Origin: JAXGQE01 sp040766585
GTDB lineage: Bacteria; Bacillota; SLNR01
DNA length: 64,000 bases
Assembly (NCBI GenBank): GCA_040766585.1
Contig: JAXGQE010000002.1
Span: 124,001-188,000 of the forward strand
Direction: 5' to 3'
Below, piece after piece: positions 27,202-36,591 of this stretch (position 1 is its first letter; every line of letters begins with the position of its first letter). A program made the translations under genes and the position numbers. The notes beneath the pieces were generated by a model, which did no database searches, was not told where the DNA came from, and worked only from the letters and a program-made list of their open reading frames with translations.

Positions 27202-27546
27202 ATGTCGGATGGAGAAGATCTGGGGCGGCGGTTCAGTCGAATCCGTACCCAAAGCGGACTGACCCAAAGCCAGCTGGCGGAGTATCTGAAGGTGGATCAA
27301 AGCTACGTGTCTCGGTGCGAGAAAAACGAACGTCAGTTTAGCGCTGATGTCTTGGAGAAAGCAGCTTGTTTATTTGGCTGCTGCTGCTGTTATCTTCACG
27401 GTGATGTGGCCGAACCGGTGCTGCACCCGTTGAAAATGCCGGTACGGGATGTTACGGGAGAGGACTTGGAGACGATTGCCATGATCAACCGCATTGCCAT
27501 TAATCTCTATTTCATGGAAGAACACGGGAAAGGAGCCGACCGGTGA
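27202..27546 (+). CDS. Xre-family HTH regulator of an ImmA/PIN module
   Basis: A 114-residue protein. The N-terminal HTH_3 domain (about 5-60) reads LGRRFSRIRTQSGLTQSQLA then VDQSYVSRCEKNERQFS; a run of four Cys (FGCCCCYLHGD) follows. ATG 27202 has GGAGGT 7 nt upstream; the frame to 27187 includes that site. It overlaps the downstream protease gene by 4 nt (GTGA). In ImmR/ImmA-type pairs the protease cleaves the Xre repressor to derepress neighbours; that role is inferred here. Confidence 0.85.
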   Translation: MSDGEDLGRRFSRIRTQSGLTQSQLAEYLKVDQSYVSRCEKNERQFSADVLEKAACLFGCCCCYLHGDVAEPVLHPLKMPVRDVTGEDLETIAMINRIAINLYFMEEHGKGADR

Positions 27547-28295
27547 AAGAGCGGATTGAATTAAATGCCGAGGCCTTACGTATGCGTCGAAAAATGGGCG
27601 TAGACGCATCATCCCCCATCGATGTGTTCTCTTTGGTGGAGCACAGTGAACATTTGACGTTGGTGTTTGTCCCTATGGGACAGCGCTTCAGCGGCATGTG
27701 CGTCAAAGCAGGAAGCCAGGGGTTGATCGCAGTCAATTCTCGGATGAGCTATGGACGACAGCGCCTGGCCGTAGCCCATGAACTGTATCATCTTCATCAT
27801 GCAGACCCTTGCGGGAGACGGGTATGTCTGCTGGATCTGGATGAAGGAGACGATCTGGAACAGGAAGCCAATACGTTTGCATCGTTTTTGCTGGCTCCCT
27901 ACGATGCCCTGCATGACTTCATTACCCACCGGTTGCAGAAAGGACAAGAGCCCCTGACTGTGGATGATGTGGTACGCATCGAACAATACTTTGGGTTTAG
28001 TCGCAGGGGAATGCTTAGACGACTCACAGAAGAAGGGCTTATCACAGCACCGCCCGAAGAAGTTTTGCATGTTGACATGGTCGAGCAAGCGGCTCGACTG
28101 GGATTCGACAGCCGCCTCTATTCTCCGGCGGAATCCAATCGCACCTACTATACTCTTGGATACTACATCCGTATGGCCGAGGATTTACGATACAGGGATC
28201 TGATTACCCCCGGGAAATACGAAGAACTGATGCTGGCTGCATTCAGAGCCGATCGGGTCTTTGGTACGGAAGGGGATGGTCCCCCGGATGACTAA
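27543..28295 (+). CDS. ImmA/IrrE family metalloprotease (COG2856)
   Basis: A 250-residue protein with the zinc motif AHELYHLHH (HExxH, about residues 79-83) and a downstream EQEANTFASFLLAP, the Glu-containing helix of this peptidase family. The C-terminal roughly 100 residues contain a helical segment with DDVVRIEQYFGFSRRGMLRRL. The GTG start overlaps the Xre stop, and the stop overlaps the start of the PIN-domain gene. Known relatives cleave Xre-type repressors; here the neighbouring Xre protein is the obvious candidate substrate. Confidence 0.88.
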   Translation: MKERIELNAEALRMRRKMGVDASSPIDVFSLVEHSEHLTLVFVPMGQRFSGMCVKAGSQGLIAVNSRMSYGRQRLAVAHELYHLHHADPCGRRVCLLDLDEGDDLEQEANTFASFLLAPYDALHDFITHRLQKGQEPLTVDDVVRIEQYFGFSRRGMLRRLTEEGLITAPPEEVLHVDMVEQAARLGFDSRLYSPAESNRTYYTLGYYIRMAEDLRYRDLITPGKYEELMLAAFRADRVFGTEGDGPPDD

Positions 28296-28821
28296 AATGA
28301 TTTTTTTCGATACCGACAGCATATCTGCTTTTTTCTGGGTCAAACGGGATGATCTGCTCTTAAAACTCTATCCCCAGCGAATTGTACTGCCCAAAGAAGT
28401 CTACAACGAACTGACCAATCCCCGCATACCCCACATTGCCGCCCGGGTTAAGGAACTGTACCATTCCGGGCAGATTATGGTTCGGGAGACTTTAGTCGGC
28501 AGTGATGAGTACAAGCTCTACTACGAACTGGCGGATCGACCGCCCCAGGGTGTGAAACGCATCGGACGGGGAGAAGCAGCCGCCATCGCCATGGCTGCTG
28601 CCCACGACGGGGTGGTGGCCAGCAACAATATCAAAGACATTCTGCCTATCATTGAGCGCTGCGGTGTGGAGCATACCACCACCGGCAAGATTCTGAAGGA
28701 CGCGTTGGAAAAGGGACTGATCACGGAAGAGGAAGGAAATGAAATCTGGGCCAAAATGAAGGCTAAAAAACGCCAACTGCCCAGTGAAACATTTACCGGT
28801 TTCTTGCAGGCCGGTTTCTGA
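28288..28821 (+). CDS. PIN-domain putative ribonuclease
   Basis: A 177-residue protein with PIN-like acidic positions: MIFFDTDSISAFF at the N-terminus, PKEVYNELTNP, IGRGEAAAIAMAAAHDGVV and ASNNIKDILPII. PIN nucleases of VapC/DUF3368 type cut RNA and often act as toxins. It overlaps the protease gene by 8 nt, so Xre, protease and PIN protein are translated as one unit. ATG 28288 is favoured over 28261 and 28276 by position, but the ribosome site (GAAGGGG) is distant. The usual TDD motif is NNIKD here, so activity should be tested. Confidence 0.75.
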   Translation: MTKMIFFDTDSISAFFWVKRDDLLLKLYPQRIVLPKEVYNELTNPRIPHIAARVKELYHSGQIMVRETLVGSDEYKLYYELADRPPQGVKRIGRGEAAAIAMAAAHDGVVASNNIKDILPIIERCGVEHTTTGKILKDALEKGLITEEEGNEIWAKMKAKKRQLPSETFTGFLQAGF

Positions 28822-28852
28822 CACCAAGAAGAATTTAACAGAATATGCTCTG

Positions 28853-28897
28853 AAAAATTCCTCGAGCTGTCTTCATAGACCCCGGGGATTTTTTTGT
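28853..28897 (+). terminator. Terminator after the PIN gene
   Basis: An imperfect stem (AATTCCTCG against CGGGGATT, with one mismatch and G-T pairs) closes a 15-nt loop and is followed by a run of T. Confidence 0.5.
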
Positions 28898-28925
28898 AGG
28901 TACTCCGACCAAACGATGGAATAAC

Positions 28926-28965
28926 AAAAGGACCGGCTCCCAGAGATAGGGCAGCCGGTCCTTTT
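28926..28965. terminator. Strong bidirectional terminator
   Basis: AAAAGGACCGGCT pairs perfectly with AGCCGGTCCTTTT around 14 nt. It lies between the converging PIN gene and the LPXTG gene and has T-rich ends on both strands. Confidence 0.85.
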
Positions 28966-29017
28966 CTAACAATCATATAAAGTCAAGCAAGAATCGAAAC
29001 TGTTACAGTTAATGTGT

Positions 29018-31774
29018 TTACGAAGCACGCTTCCTTTTGAGAGCTGTACCGCCGCTGATGGCAGCCAGACCCAGACACAGGAACGAAGCATCCATACCTG
29101 TGTCTGGAAGAGGTTCTTCCGGATCTTCGGGATCTTCAGGATCGATGGCGGATCCAGTCCAGGTCATCAGAGCCGATCCTCGCAGATCGGTGGATTCTCC
29201 CGAGAAAAGAACCATCGCCCAGACACCGTCCAAACCGGGTTGGGTGCCAATATAGTTGAATCCAGCGTATCCTCCCCCTACTGCTACTGTATGAGACACG
29301 GGATTAACGCCGGTTACATCAAATTGAATTTCCAGTCCAGCTGCAGTAACCAGCGCATCATCGCTGTTGTAAACACTGGCTGTGAATACCTGAGAAGTGC
29401 CAGTATCTGCAGAGGCTTCTGACGGCGTAACTTCAACGCGGGCAATCCAGGGATCGAAAAGCACATCAATACTAACGGGATCCCCTTCTGTCTGAATACC
29501 GTTGAGAGCAACCGGTACGAGACCACCGGTGACAATCGGCCCATCCGGATGTCCCCACCAGTTGTTCAATGCCGTGATCTCGATGCCTGAATCATTCTGA
29601 ATGGAATAATCCACATTTCCTGAGAAATTGTTGGCAGCGATAGTAAGCATCATTTCTGCATCATTCAGCATCAGTGTATCGAACACGAGACCGCTGAGAT
29701 TGTTGATAAAATCATTGCCCTGGATACCCAACCAGGAACCGCTTTCCGAAAAGTTAATATCGTTGAATTGAGCCCCGGTTTCATTGGCCATGAAACTGTT
29801 TCCGAACAATCGGACTTGAGTGTTTGTACCATCTGTATCGTACAGTTCACTGATATACAATCCGGTTTCGTTCTGCAGGAAGTAGTTGTCCGTGATATCC
29901 AGCATGGTGTCATCTGCACCGACATACCGCATGTAGATCCCGTAGGTATGGTTATGGGACAGGGTGTTCTCCGAAATTTCGAATTCACCATCCATGTAGT
30001 AAGGAATATCTTCCATGATGATCCCGGTTCCGCAGTAGGAGACATCATTGCCGATAATGTACACCAATACCGGGGCTTCCCCGTAATTGCCGCTGTCATC
30101 TACATAAATGCCGTATTTATATGGATGAGCGGGTGTTCCGCTGATAGAATTGTTATTCACCTGAAGTACACGTTCAGCGTAAGCAATGAAAACGGCACTA
30201 GAGAATTCATAAGAAAGACTGTAGTCATCCACGTCTTCTGTAATGTCTACGATATTGTTCAGAATCTGAACATCGGTTTCATCACCGCCGTAAGCCAGTT
30301 CGTCCAGATAGACAGCGTATCCACAGTTTATCATTTCATTACCGGTTATGTGCAACGATCCATAGTACATTTCATCCACATCCACGGCGTAATTGACTCT
30401 CTCAAAGAGATTGTCGCGAATGTAGGCATAGCAAGGATCTTCAGGCCCATCGTACCCAATGTAGTCGATCTCAAAACCGACAAAGGCATCAAAGATATCG
30501 TTGTTTTCGATGATGGCTGTGCTTTCGGATTCCAGGTAGTATAAATAGATGGAGTTATAGCAGTCATTGAAACTGTTATCATTCACAGATACTTGAGATG
30601 ATTCGTACAATTCGCCGATATACACCCCATTATAAGTGTTCTCTAGAGTGTTGCCATAAATATCAAGAACAGAATTGTAGTAGATATAATAGGCGTCGAT
30701 ACCGTAGTCGCAATCGCTGATGGTGTTTCCAGATATTGTGACAGAGCATCCGGTATCCGTTTCCAGATACCCGATATAATCGATGTTGATGGAAGCATCG
30801 CAATTCGAAAATATATTGTCGACAATGGAGGCTTCCGTGCCGATATCCAGATAATAGATATAGACAGCACTTTCACCGACAAAATCCGTGAAGCTGTTGT
30901 CGGCAATGGTCACAATGGAATCATCGTAGATACCCAAATCGCCATCCCCGCTGTAGGTATAGACACCATAGGCATTTGTTTGCAAGGGATCGCCGCTCAT
31001 GCTGTTGTTTGTAATCGTTAAAGTTGTGGTTTGGGTATTTTTTGCTATATTGACTCCTCGCTCTTTAATCTGAGAGAAGGTGTTTCCATCAATCAGTATG
31101 CTGGAATGGTCGATGTCTTCTTCGAAATAGAAGCCACGCCAGCTTGAATCCATTACATTATCCCTCAGCTGAACAGTGCTTTCACTTACTTCTGCAAACA
31201 CGGCAGAATACATTATGGTGCTGTCAAAACGACAGTTTTCTATAATCACTGTGCCAGTATTGAGGGGTTCAGCTCGGATGGCGGTATCATTCTCGGTAAA
31301 AGAAAAGCCAACAAGCTGAAAGGAATCGGTATTGACTAAAAGAATGGGAGTGCTATCTGCTGTCAGGGTCGTAACAGCGGCTCCATTGGAAGACTGCAGA
31401 GTCAGATTATCGACGCTGACCACCAGCGATTCATCATAAGTTCCTGGCAGGACTTCAATGGTATCCCCTTCGGAAGCCGCAGCCAACGCTTCAGAGATGG
31501 TGTTGAAGTATGTATCCTGAGTTAGGTTGTGTACCGGAGAAACCAAGACATTGATCGGTGGATCTGCAGGCTCCGGTTCATCCTGGGCAGGTTCACTGCT
31601 GGGTGGTTCTGCTGGATCTTGAACTTCAGTTTCGGGGTCAGCTGCCGCCTCTATGGGAGCCACTGAAACTTCGTCTTCAGCCCAAGCAATGGCCGTGGGA
31701 AGGATGCCGCTTTGGAAAACCAGCAAAGCCGTAATTAACAGAACGATCAACAGACGGCGGGAACTCTTTGTCAA
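29018..31774 (-). CDS. LPDTG-anchored beta-helix surface protein
   Basis: About 918 residues. A signal peptide (SSRRLLIVLLITALLVFQSG) is followed by an acidic Pro/Glu-rich spacer (about 40-75) and a long right-handed parallel beta-helix (about 85-770) of NosD/pectate-lyase type, recognisable by repeated ITGNEM/ISGNTIS/DNSF-like turns with runs of Tyr, Asp and Ile. An Ig-like stretch precedes the C-terminal sorting signal LPDTGMDASFLCLG, a hydrophobic segment and LKRKRAS. That is a sortase substrate. TTG 31774 is best spaced from AAAGGG; ATG 31780 is possible. No sortase gene lies in the window. Confidence 0.85.
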   Translation of the reverse strand: MTKSSRRLLIVLLITALLVFQSGILPTAIAWAEDEVSVAPIEAAADPETEVQDPAEPPSSEPAQDEPEPADPPINVLVSPVHNLTQDTYFNTISEALAAASEGDTIEVLPGTYDESLVVSVDNLTLQSSNGAAVTTLTADSTPILLVNTDSFQLVGFSFTENDTAIRAEPLNTGTVIIENCRFDSTIMYSAVFAEVSESTVQLRDNVMDSSWRGFYFEEDIDHSSILIDGNTFSQIKERGVNIAKNTQTTTLTITNNSMSGDPLQTNAYGVYTYSGDGDLGIYDDSIVTIADNSFTDFVGESAVYIYYLDIGTEASIVDNIFSNCDASINIDYIGYLETDTGCSVTISGNTISDCDYGIDAYYIYYNSVLDIYGNTLENTYNGVYIGELYESSQVSVNDNSFNDCYNSIYLYYLESESTAIIENNDIFDAFVGFEIDYIGYDGPEDPCYAYIRDNLFERVNYAVDVDEMYYGSLHITGNEMINCGYAVYLDELAYGGDETDVQILNNIVDITEDVDDYSLSYEFSSAVFIAYAERVLQVNNNSISGTPAHPYKYGIYVDDSGNYGEAPVLVYIIGNDVSYCGTGIIMEDIPYYMDGEFEISENTLSHNHTYGIYMRYVGADDTMLDITDNYFLQNETGLYISELYDTDGTNTQVRLFGNSFMANETGAQFNDINFSESGSWLGIQGNDFINNLSGLVFDTLMLNDAEMMLTIAANNFSGNVDYSIQNDSGIEITALNNWWGHPDGPIVTGGLVPVALNGIQTEGDPVSIDVLFDPWIARVEVTPSEASADTGTSQVFTASVYNSDDALVTAAGLEIQFDVTGVNPVSHTVAVGGGYAGFNYIGTQPGLDGVWAMVLFSGESTDLRGSALMTWTGSAIDPEDPEDPEEPLPDTGMDASFLCLGLAAISGGTALKRKRAS

Positions 31775-31783
31775 TGTCATCAC

Positions 31784-32059
31784 CCTTTCTTTCTATAATG
31801 TGGAGCGGAAACAGGGATAGCTTAATCCTCCTCCTTCTTTTGTGGTTGATCAGTAAATCGATGTGTACACAAAATACTATTTGCTCAATAGTATCCAGTT
31901 CCTGCATGATATATCCTATATATGAAAAAAATTGTCATTTTTACTAATGTCTAATGCAAGGACATTTTTGAAGGTGTGCCAGAGAGTATCCCGGATCAAC
32001 AGAGAATGGAGTATCTGGGAATCATGTAAGGCGTGGTTGCAGACAGATACTAAATTCCA
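31784..32059. other. Divergent intergenic region before the histidine operon
   Basis: AT-rich at 31860-31960. It must contain the promoter of the minus-strand LPDTG gene, but no confident -35/-10 pair is visible. No gene was found. Confidence 0.4.
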
Positions 32060-32089
32060 TTGACAGACTCTTGCCCACAGTGGTACCAT
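32060..32089 (+). promoter_or_regulatory. Promoter of the histidine operon
   Basis: TTGACA at 32060-32065 and TACCAT at 32084-32089 with an 18-bp spacer. It lies directly before the T-box leader. Confidence 0.7.
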
Positions 32090-32094
32090 AGATA

Positions 32095-32399
32095 CAATTG
32101 TATATCGCCCACAAAAGCGATGAGCGGGATAAGTACCTTCCGGATGAAGGGGCAGCGAGCCGGGTCAGGTGAAAGCCGGTACCGGAGGCCGATGGGAAAC
32201 ACCCCCGCGAGTGCAGACCGAAATGAACAAAGTAGGCTCTGACGGATTCTTCCACCGTTACCGGGAAGGGGATATAAGAACAGTTCAGTCTGCTCCGTAT
32301 CCTGATATTGAGTGAGCTGCATTCGTGCAGCTAAATAAGGGTGGGACCACGGGAAGATCACACTTCTCGTCCCTTTCGGGATGAGAGGTGTATTTTTTT
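32095..32399 (+). promoter_or_regulatory. T-box leader, histidine specifier (CAC), upstream of hisZ
   Basis: The leader has a stem I with AGTA on the 5' side (about 32130-32136) facing GAAACACC on the 3' side. The GAAN-codon-N pattern places the specifier at CAC (His). The distal region carries GAGCCGGGT and GTGAAAGCCGG, as in T-boxes. The antiterminator T-box sequence AGGGTGGGACCACG is at 32338-32351. A terminator (CTTCTCGTCCC with GGGATGAGAGG, then seven T) occupies 32363-32399. Uncharged tRNA-His should stabilise the antiterminator and switch on the whole his operon. Confidence 0.92.
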
Positions 32400-32416
32400 G
32401 CGGAAGAGGGAGAGCG

Positions 32417-33598
32417 ATGAATTCTACAAACAAATACTTTCAACCAACGGCAGAGACTGAAACCATGCGTGTGTATGAACAGCTGATGGTGGATGTATTT
32501 CGACAGTACGGGTACAGAGAAATTGAAACACCGATTTTGGACAGCGCTGCCATATTCGAAACCGGGGAAGAGCAGGCAGCCTTTCGTCTGATGGATCCAC
32601 AGGGGCAGATTCGGGTGCTGCGTCCAGATTGGACCACACCCATTGCCCAGTGGGCAGCCGGATTGAACAATACCGACATTTTTCCTCTGCGGGTCTTTTA
32701 TCGGGGCAGTGTCTTTCGACGAGATGGACAGCAGGCCCGAGAGATGCACCAGACCGGTGTCGAAATGCTGGGAGCGGATGGAGATCTGGCGGATGGGGAA
32801 GTGGTATCTCTGGCGGTACGGGTCCTGGCCGCAGCCGGCCTGAAACGATTCCGTATCGGTATGGGCCACGGTGGTTTTTTAGCCGGTTTGCTGGAGTATT
32901 GGGAAATCCCCCGGAAAGAGTCCGATGCCATCCAGGAGGCCCTGGGACAAAAAGATCTGGTCACTTTCCGGTATCGGGTAGAATCACTGAGAATAGACTC
33001 AGCGCAAAAGAACTTTTTGCAGCAGCTCCCGGATCTTAGCGGGCATCCTCAAATTTTGGATCAAGCTCGGAAGGCGTCTCCAGGAACGGCAGCCCTTCAA
33101 GCGCTGGATACCTTGGAGCATGTGTTCCAAGACTTGCAGGGAGCTGGTCTGGACCACCATATTTATCTGGATCTGGGTATGATCCGGGATCAGAACTACT
33201 ATACCGGAATAGTCTTTGAAGGATACACCCAAGGTCTGGGGCACCCCGTTTTGGGGGGTGGCCGGTACGATCGACTGGCTCACCGGTTCGGAGCGGATTT
33301 GACCGCCACCGGCTTTGCGGTGCACATGGAAAGGCTTCTGGCGGTAATACCGGATCGGGGCGATCAACATCCACCTGAAATACTGGTAATTCCAGCCCGA
33401 GGAGACGAAGCCGAAGCAGTCCGTGAAGCCGGGCGTCTAAGGCAGGAAGGGCACCGGGTACTTTTGGAAATCAGCGGACGGTCTCAGGCAGAGGCCCGAC
33501 GGTTTGCTCAGGGTCAAGGATGCAAAAAAATGCGCTATCTACAAAATGATCAATGGATTGACGAAGATCTTCTGAAAGGAGCTGCTCTGAATGACTGA
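32417..33598 (+). CDS. hisZ: ATP phosphoribosyltransferase regulatory subunit HisZ
   Basis: A 393-residue protein related to class II histidyl-tRNA synthetase. YGYREIETPILDSAAIFETG, FRLMDPQGQIRVLRPDWTTPIAQWA and HQTGVEMLGADG match HisS-like motifs 1 and 2; LGGGRYDRLAHRFG matches motif 3. It lacks an anticodon-binding role and instead completes the short-form HisG hetero-octamer for the first step of histidine synthesis. It is the first gene after the T-box and overlaps hisG by 8 nt. ATG 32417 follows a GGAAGAGGGAG site; the frame to 32381 is within the terminator. Confidence 0.95.
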   Translation: MNSTNKYFQPTAETETMRVYEQLMVDVFRQYGYREIETPILDSAAIFETGEEQAAFRLMDPQGQIRVLRPDWTTPIAQWAAGLNNTDIFPLRVFYRGSVFRRDGQQAREMHQTGVEMLGADGDLADGEVVSLAVRVLAAAGLKRFRIGMGHGGFLAGLLEYWEIPRKESDAIQEALGQKDLVTFRYRVESLRIDSAQKNFLQQLPDLSGHPQILDQARKASPGTAALQALDTLEHVFQDLQGAGLDHHIYLDLGMIRDQNYYTGIVFEGYTQGLGHPVLGGGRYDRLAHRFGADLTATGFAVHMERLLAVIPDRGDQHPPEILVIPARGDEAEAVREAGRLRQEGHRVLLEISGRSQAEARRFAQGQGCKKMRYLQNDQWIDEDLLKGAALND

Positions 33599-34244
33599 TA
33601 TGACCATTGCCTTGCCTAAAGGGCGAATGCTGCAAGAAGCGCTGAATGCGCTGGAAGAAGCCGGTTTGGACTGTTCCATGGTGTGCGATGATTCCCGCAG
33701 TCTGGTGTTTGACAGTCCAGACCGCCGTCTAAGGTTAATTACAGTACGGCCCGGTGATGTCCCGGTCTATGTAGAGTATGGAGCTGCGGATATGGGCATC
33801 GTCGGAAAAGATGTCCTTTTGGAAAGCCGCCGGGATATCTATGAATTGTTGGATCTGGAGTTTGGCCGCTGCCGGTTTGTGCTGGCCGGACCGTTTCCGC
33901 AGACACTGGACCGTTTGATCCAGATGCGGCGCCCTGTGCGGGTGGCGACCAAGTTTCCGCAGATAACCGGAGACTACCTGCAGCGAAAAGGAATCCTGGC
34001 TGAAATTGTGCCGTTGGGGGGAGCGGTGGAGTTGGCTCCCACGGCCGGGTTGGCTGATGTCATTGTGGATATTGTATCTACCGGCCGTACACTGGCAGAC
34101 AATCATTTGGTGGTCCTGGACGAGATCATGGTATCTACGGCACGGCTGATTGCCAACCGAGCCAGCTACCGACTGAAAGCCGATGCTGTTCGCCAGCTAA
34201 CAGCCGCCATGTCCCCATCCCGCTGGGAGGTGTGTACCGGATGA
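33591..34244 (+). CDS. hisG: ATP phosphoribosyltransferase catalytic subunit HisG (short form)
   Basis: A 217-residue short-form HisG, lacking the C-terminal regulatory ACT-like domain, which explains the presence of hisZ. Motifs include TIALPKGRML at the start, YGAADMGIVGKDVLLE, and the PRPP-binding segment DVIVDIVSTGRTLADN. It condenses ATP with PRPP to start histidine synthesis. It overlaps both neighbours. Confidence 0.96.
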   Translation: MTDMTIALPKGRMLQEALNALEEAGLDCSMVCDDSRSLVFDSPDRRLRLITVRPGDVPVYVEYGAADMGIVGKDVLLESRRDIYELLDLEFGRCRFVLAGPFPQTLDRLIQMRRPVRVATKFPQITGDYLQRKGILAEIVPLGGAVELAPTAGLADVIVDIVSTGRTLADNHLVVLDEIMVSTARLIANRASYRLKADAVRQLTAAMSPSRWEVCTG

Positions 34245-35509
34245 TACAGAGTGTGAGTGAATTTATGGAGACGATGTCCCCCATTCGCTGGGATGTGGAT
34301 CCCATCGTGGAACAGCAGGTAGAGGCCATGATTTGTGCAGTACGCACCGAAAAGGACGCAGCCGTACGTCGTCTGACCCTGCAATTTGATGGAGTGGACC
34401 TGAAGGATCTGGAGGTCCCCCGGGCAGTCTGGGAAAAAGCCTGGACGGATCTTCCGGATCATGAAAAAGCCATTCTTACAACCGCGGCAGACCGGATTAC
34501 TCGCTTTCATGTAAAGCAGCGGCCCCAAAGCTGGAGTGATTATTTGCCCGACGGGTCCATACTGGGGCAAATCCATCAGCCTCTGGATAGGGTGGGCGTG
34601 TATGTTCCGGGAGGACGAGCCCCCTATCCGTCGTCGGTCCTGATGAATGTGCTGCCGGCAGTAATTGCCGGCGTTCCCGAAATTATCCTGGCCACTCCGC
34701 CCCGGGACAATGGAAAGTGTGATCCCAGAGTTCTGGCAGCCGCGTACCTGTGCGGTGTGCACCGTGTTTTTGCCATGGGCGGTGTCCAGGCCGTAGCGGC
34801 CATGGCCTACGGAACTGAGACGGTTCCCCGGGTGGATAAGATCACCGGACCCGGCAATCAGTATGTGACCATGGCCAAGAAAAGAGTGTACGGGCAGGTG
34901 GATATTGATATGTTGGCCGGTCCCAGTGAAATCATGATAGTGGCGGATGACACGGCTCCGGTCGAATGGGTGGCCGCCGACTTGCTTTCCCAAGCTGAAC
35001 ATGATCCCCAGGCCGGGGTGGTGTTGGTATCCACCAGTGCTGATTTACTTCAATCAGTCAAAGAGGCCGTGTCTCATCAGTTGGACGATCTCCCCCGAAA
35101 AGATACGGCTGCTGCGGCGATGGAAAACAGTCGATGGGTGATGGCTCTGAATCTGGATGAAGCCATGGATGCTGTCAACCATTTTGCCCCGGAGCATATG
35201 GAAATTATGACCCGGGACGCTATGTCGTTGGTGGGGCGAATACGGCATGCCGGATCCATATTTGTCGGATCCTGGTCACCGGAACCCACGGGAGATTACA
35301 CAGCCGGTCCCAATCATGTTCTTCCTACCGGAGGGACGGCTCGTTTCTATTCGGCTCTGGGTGTGGCTGCATTTATGAAAACCAGCAATGTGACGGCACT
35401 GACTGAAAAAGGTTTCCAGGCGATTGCCGATTCGACTGCACAATTTGCCCGCTGGGAAGATTTCCAGGCTCACGAGCGATCCATAACCATACGGAGGAAA
35501 ACACCATGA
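34241..35509 (+). CDS. hisD: Histidinol dehydrogenase HisD
   Basis: A 422-residue enzyme performing the last two oxidations from histidinol to histidine with NAD and zinc. Typical segments: GVYVPGGRAPYPSSVLMNVLPA, VDKITGPGNQYV, DMLAGPSEIMIVAD, and the catalytic FAPEHMEIM (Glu-His). ATG 34241 overlaps the hisG stop (ATGA) and follows GGGAGGTG; the frame to 34232 is not needed. Length fits the family. Confidence 0.96.
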   Translation: MIQSVSEFMETMSPIRWDVDPIVEQQVEAMICAVRTEKDAAVRRLTLQFDGVDLKDLEVPRAVWEKAWTDLPDHEKAILTTAADRITRFHVKQRPQSWSDYLPDGSILGQIHQPLDRVGVYVPGGRAPYPSSVLMNVLPAVIAGVPEIILATPPRDNGKCDPRVLAAAYLCGVHRVFAMGGVQAVAAMAYGTETVPRVDKITGPGNQYVTMAKKRVYGQVDIDMLAGPSEIMIVADDTAPVEWVAADLLSQAEHDPQAGVVLVSTSADLLQSVKEAVSHQLDDLPRKDTAAAAMENSRWVMALNLDEAMDAVNHFAPEHMEIMTRDAMSLVGRIRHAGSIFVGSWSPEPTGDYTAGPNHVLPTGGTARFYSALGVAAFMKTSNVTALTEKGFQAIADSTAQFARWEDFQAHERSITIRRKTP

Positions 35510-36591
35510 ATATGACAGCGATGATCCACAAGGAAACAGTTTTTGAAGATTTAGCACCAACCCCGTTCACAGGGGTGCGGCTGGACGCCAATGAACGCAG
35601 CCAGGACTGGCCGCCTGAACTAAAAAACCGGTTGGCTGACTGGGTACGGCATATGCCGCTGCAGCGGTATCCGGATGATACCCTGCTGAAAAAAGACCTG
35701 GCCGAGTACTGGGGGCTACAGCCTGCAAACATTGTGGTGGGAAGCGGCTCCGATGAATTGATACAGATCATTTGTCTGTCTTTGGCCGTACAGAAGAATC
35801 TCATTTTTCCAATACCCACATTCTCCATGTACAATCAATGCGCCCAGCTGGCGGGGGCAAGACCGGTTCCAGTACCACTCAAGGATGATTTCTCGCTGGA
35901 CGGTTTGGCCATGTTGGCGGCTGCGCGCCGATATCCAGGGCCCATGGTGATCTGCCAGCCCAACAATCCGACGGGTCGTCGCTTTGACGATGAAACCCTT
36001 CGAAGGATCCTGGACAAGACATCAGATCCGGTGATTATAGATGAAGCCTACGGTGAGTTTACAGGACAAAATTACCGGGCATGGATGGATCGCTATCCGC
36101 ATTTGATCCTGCTTCGGACCTTCTCCAAAGCGATGGGCATGGCTGGTCTGCGGGTGGGTTACGGGATGATGAGCGAATCCATGGCACAGACGCTGAATCG
36201 AGTAAAACCACCCTACAATGTCAGCAGCATTTCCCTGCAGGCTGCCCGACTAGCACTGTATTTTCCGGATTTTTGGAAAAATGCACTGCCTGAGGTAAAC
36301 CGAGAACGGGAACGGGTAACCCATTTTCTGGCGCAGCGGTTTGGTTTTCGGGTGTACCCATCCGAAACCAATTTCATCCTTTTCTCTCCGCCCGGATCGG
36401 CAGACAGGGTTTGGGCAGAATGCCGGCGTCGGGGAGTGCTGCTGCGCAATCTTTCGAACACGCCCGGTCTGGACAATCACCTGCGGGTTTCTGTGGGCAG
36501 CCGCAGTGAAAACGATCTCTTTTTGGAAGTGCTGGATCGCATCTTTGCCAGCAGCCCATCAAATGGAGGTGCCATTCATGAGGATTTCTGA
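35506..36591 (+). CDS. hisC: Histidinol-phosphate aminotransferase HisC
   Basis: A 361-residue PLP-dependent aminotransferase. VRLDANERS opens the fold, VVGSGSDELI binds PLP phosphate, ICQPNNPTGRRF contains the conserved Asn, and LLRTFSKAMGMAGLRVGYG contains the PLP-binding Lys. It converts imidazole-acetol phosphate to histidinol phosphate. The ATG overlaps the hisD stop (ATGA). Confidence 0.95.
   Translation: MNMTAMIHKETVFEDLAPTPFTGVRLDANERSQDWPPELKNRLADWVRHMPLQRYPDDTLLKKDLAEYWGLQPANIVVGSGSDELIQIICLSLAVQKNLIFPIPTFSMYNQCAQLAGARPVPVPLKDDFSLDGLAMLAAARRYPGPMVICQPNNPTGRRFDDETLRRILDKTSDPVIIDEAYGEFTGQNYRAWMDRYPHLILLRTFSKAMGMAGLRVGYGMMSESMAQTLNRVKPPYNVSSISLQAARLALYFPDFWKNALPEVNRERERVTHFLAQRFGFRVYPSETNFILFSPPGSADRVWAECRRRGVLLRNLSNTPGLDNHLRVSVGSRSENDLFLEVLDRIFASSPSNGGAIHEDF

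Noticed and set aside
34166..35002. 278-codon minus-strand open frame
   Set aside because: Antisense to hisD and hisG overlap; His-rich composition typical of an antisense shadow.
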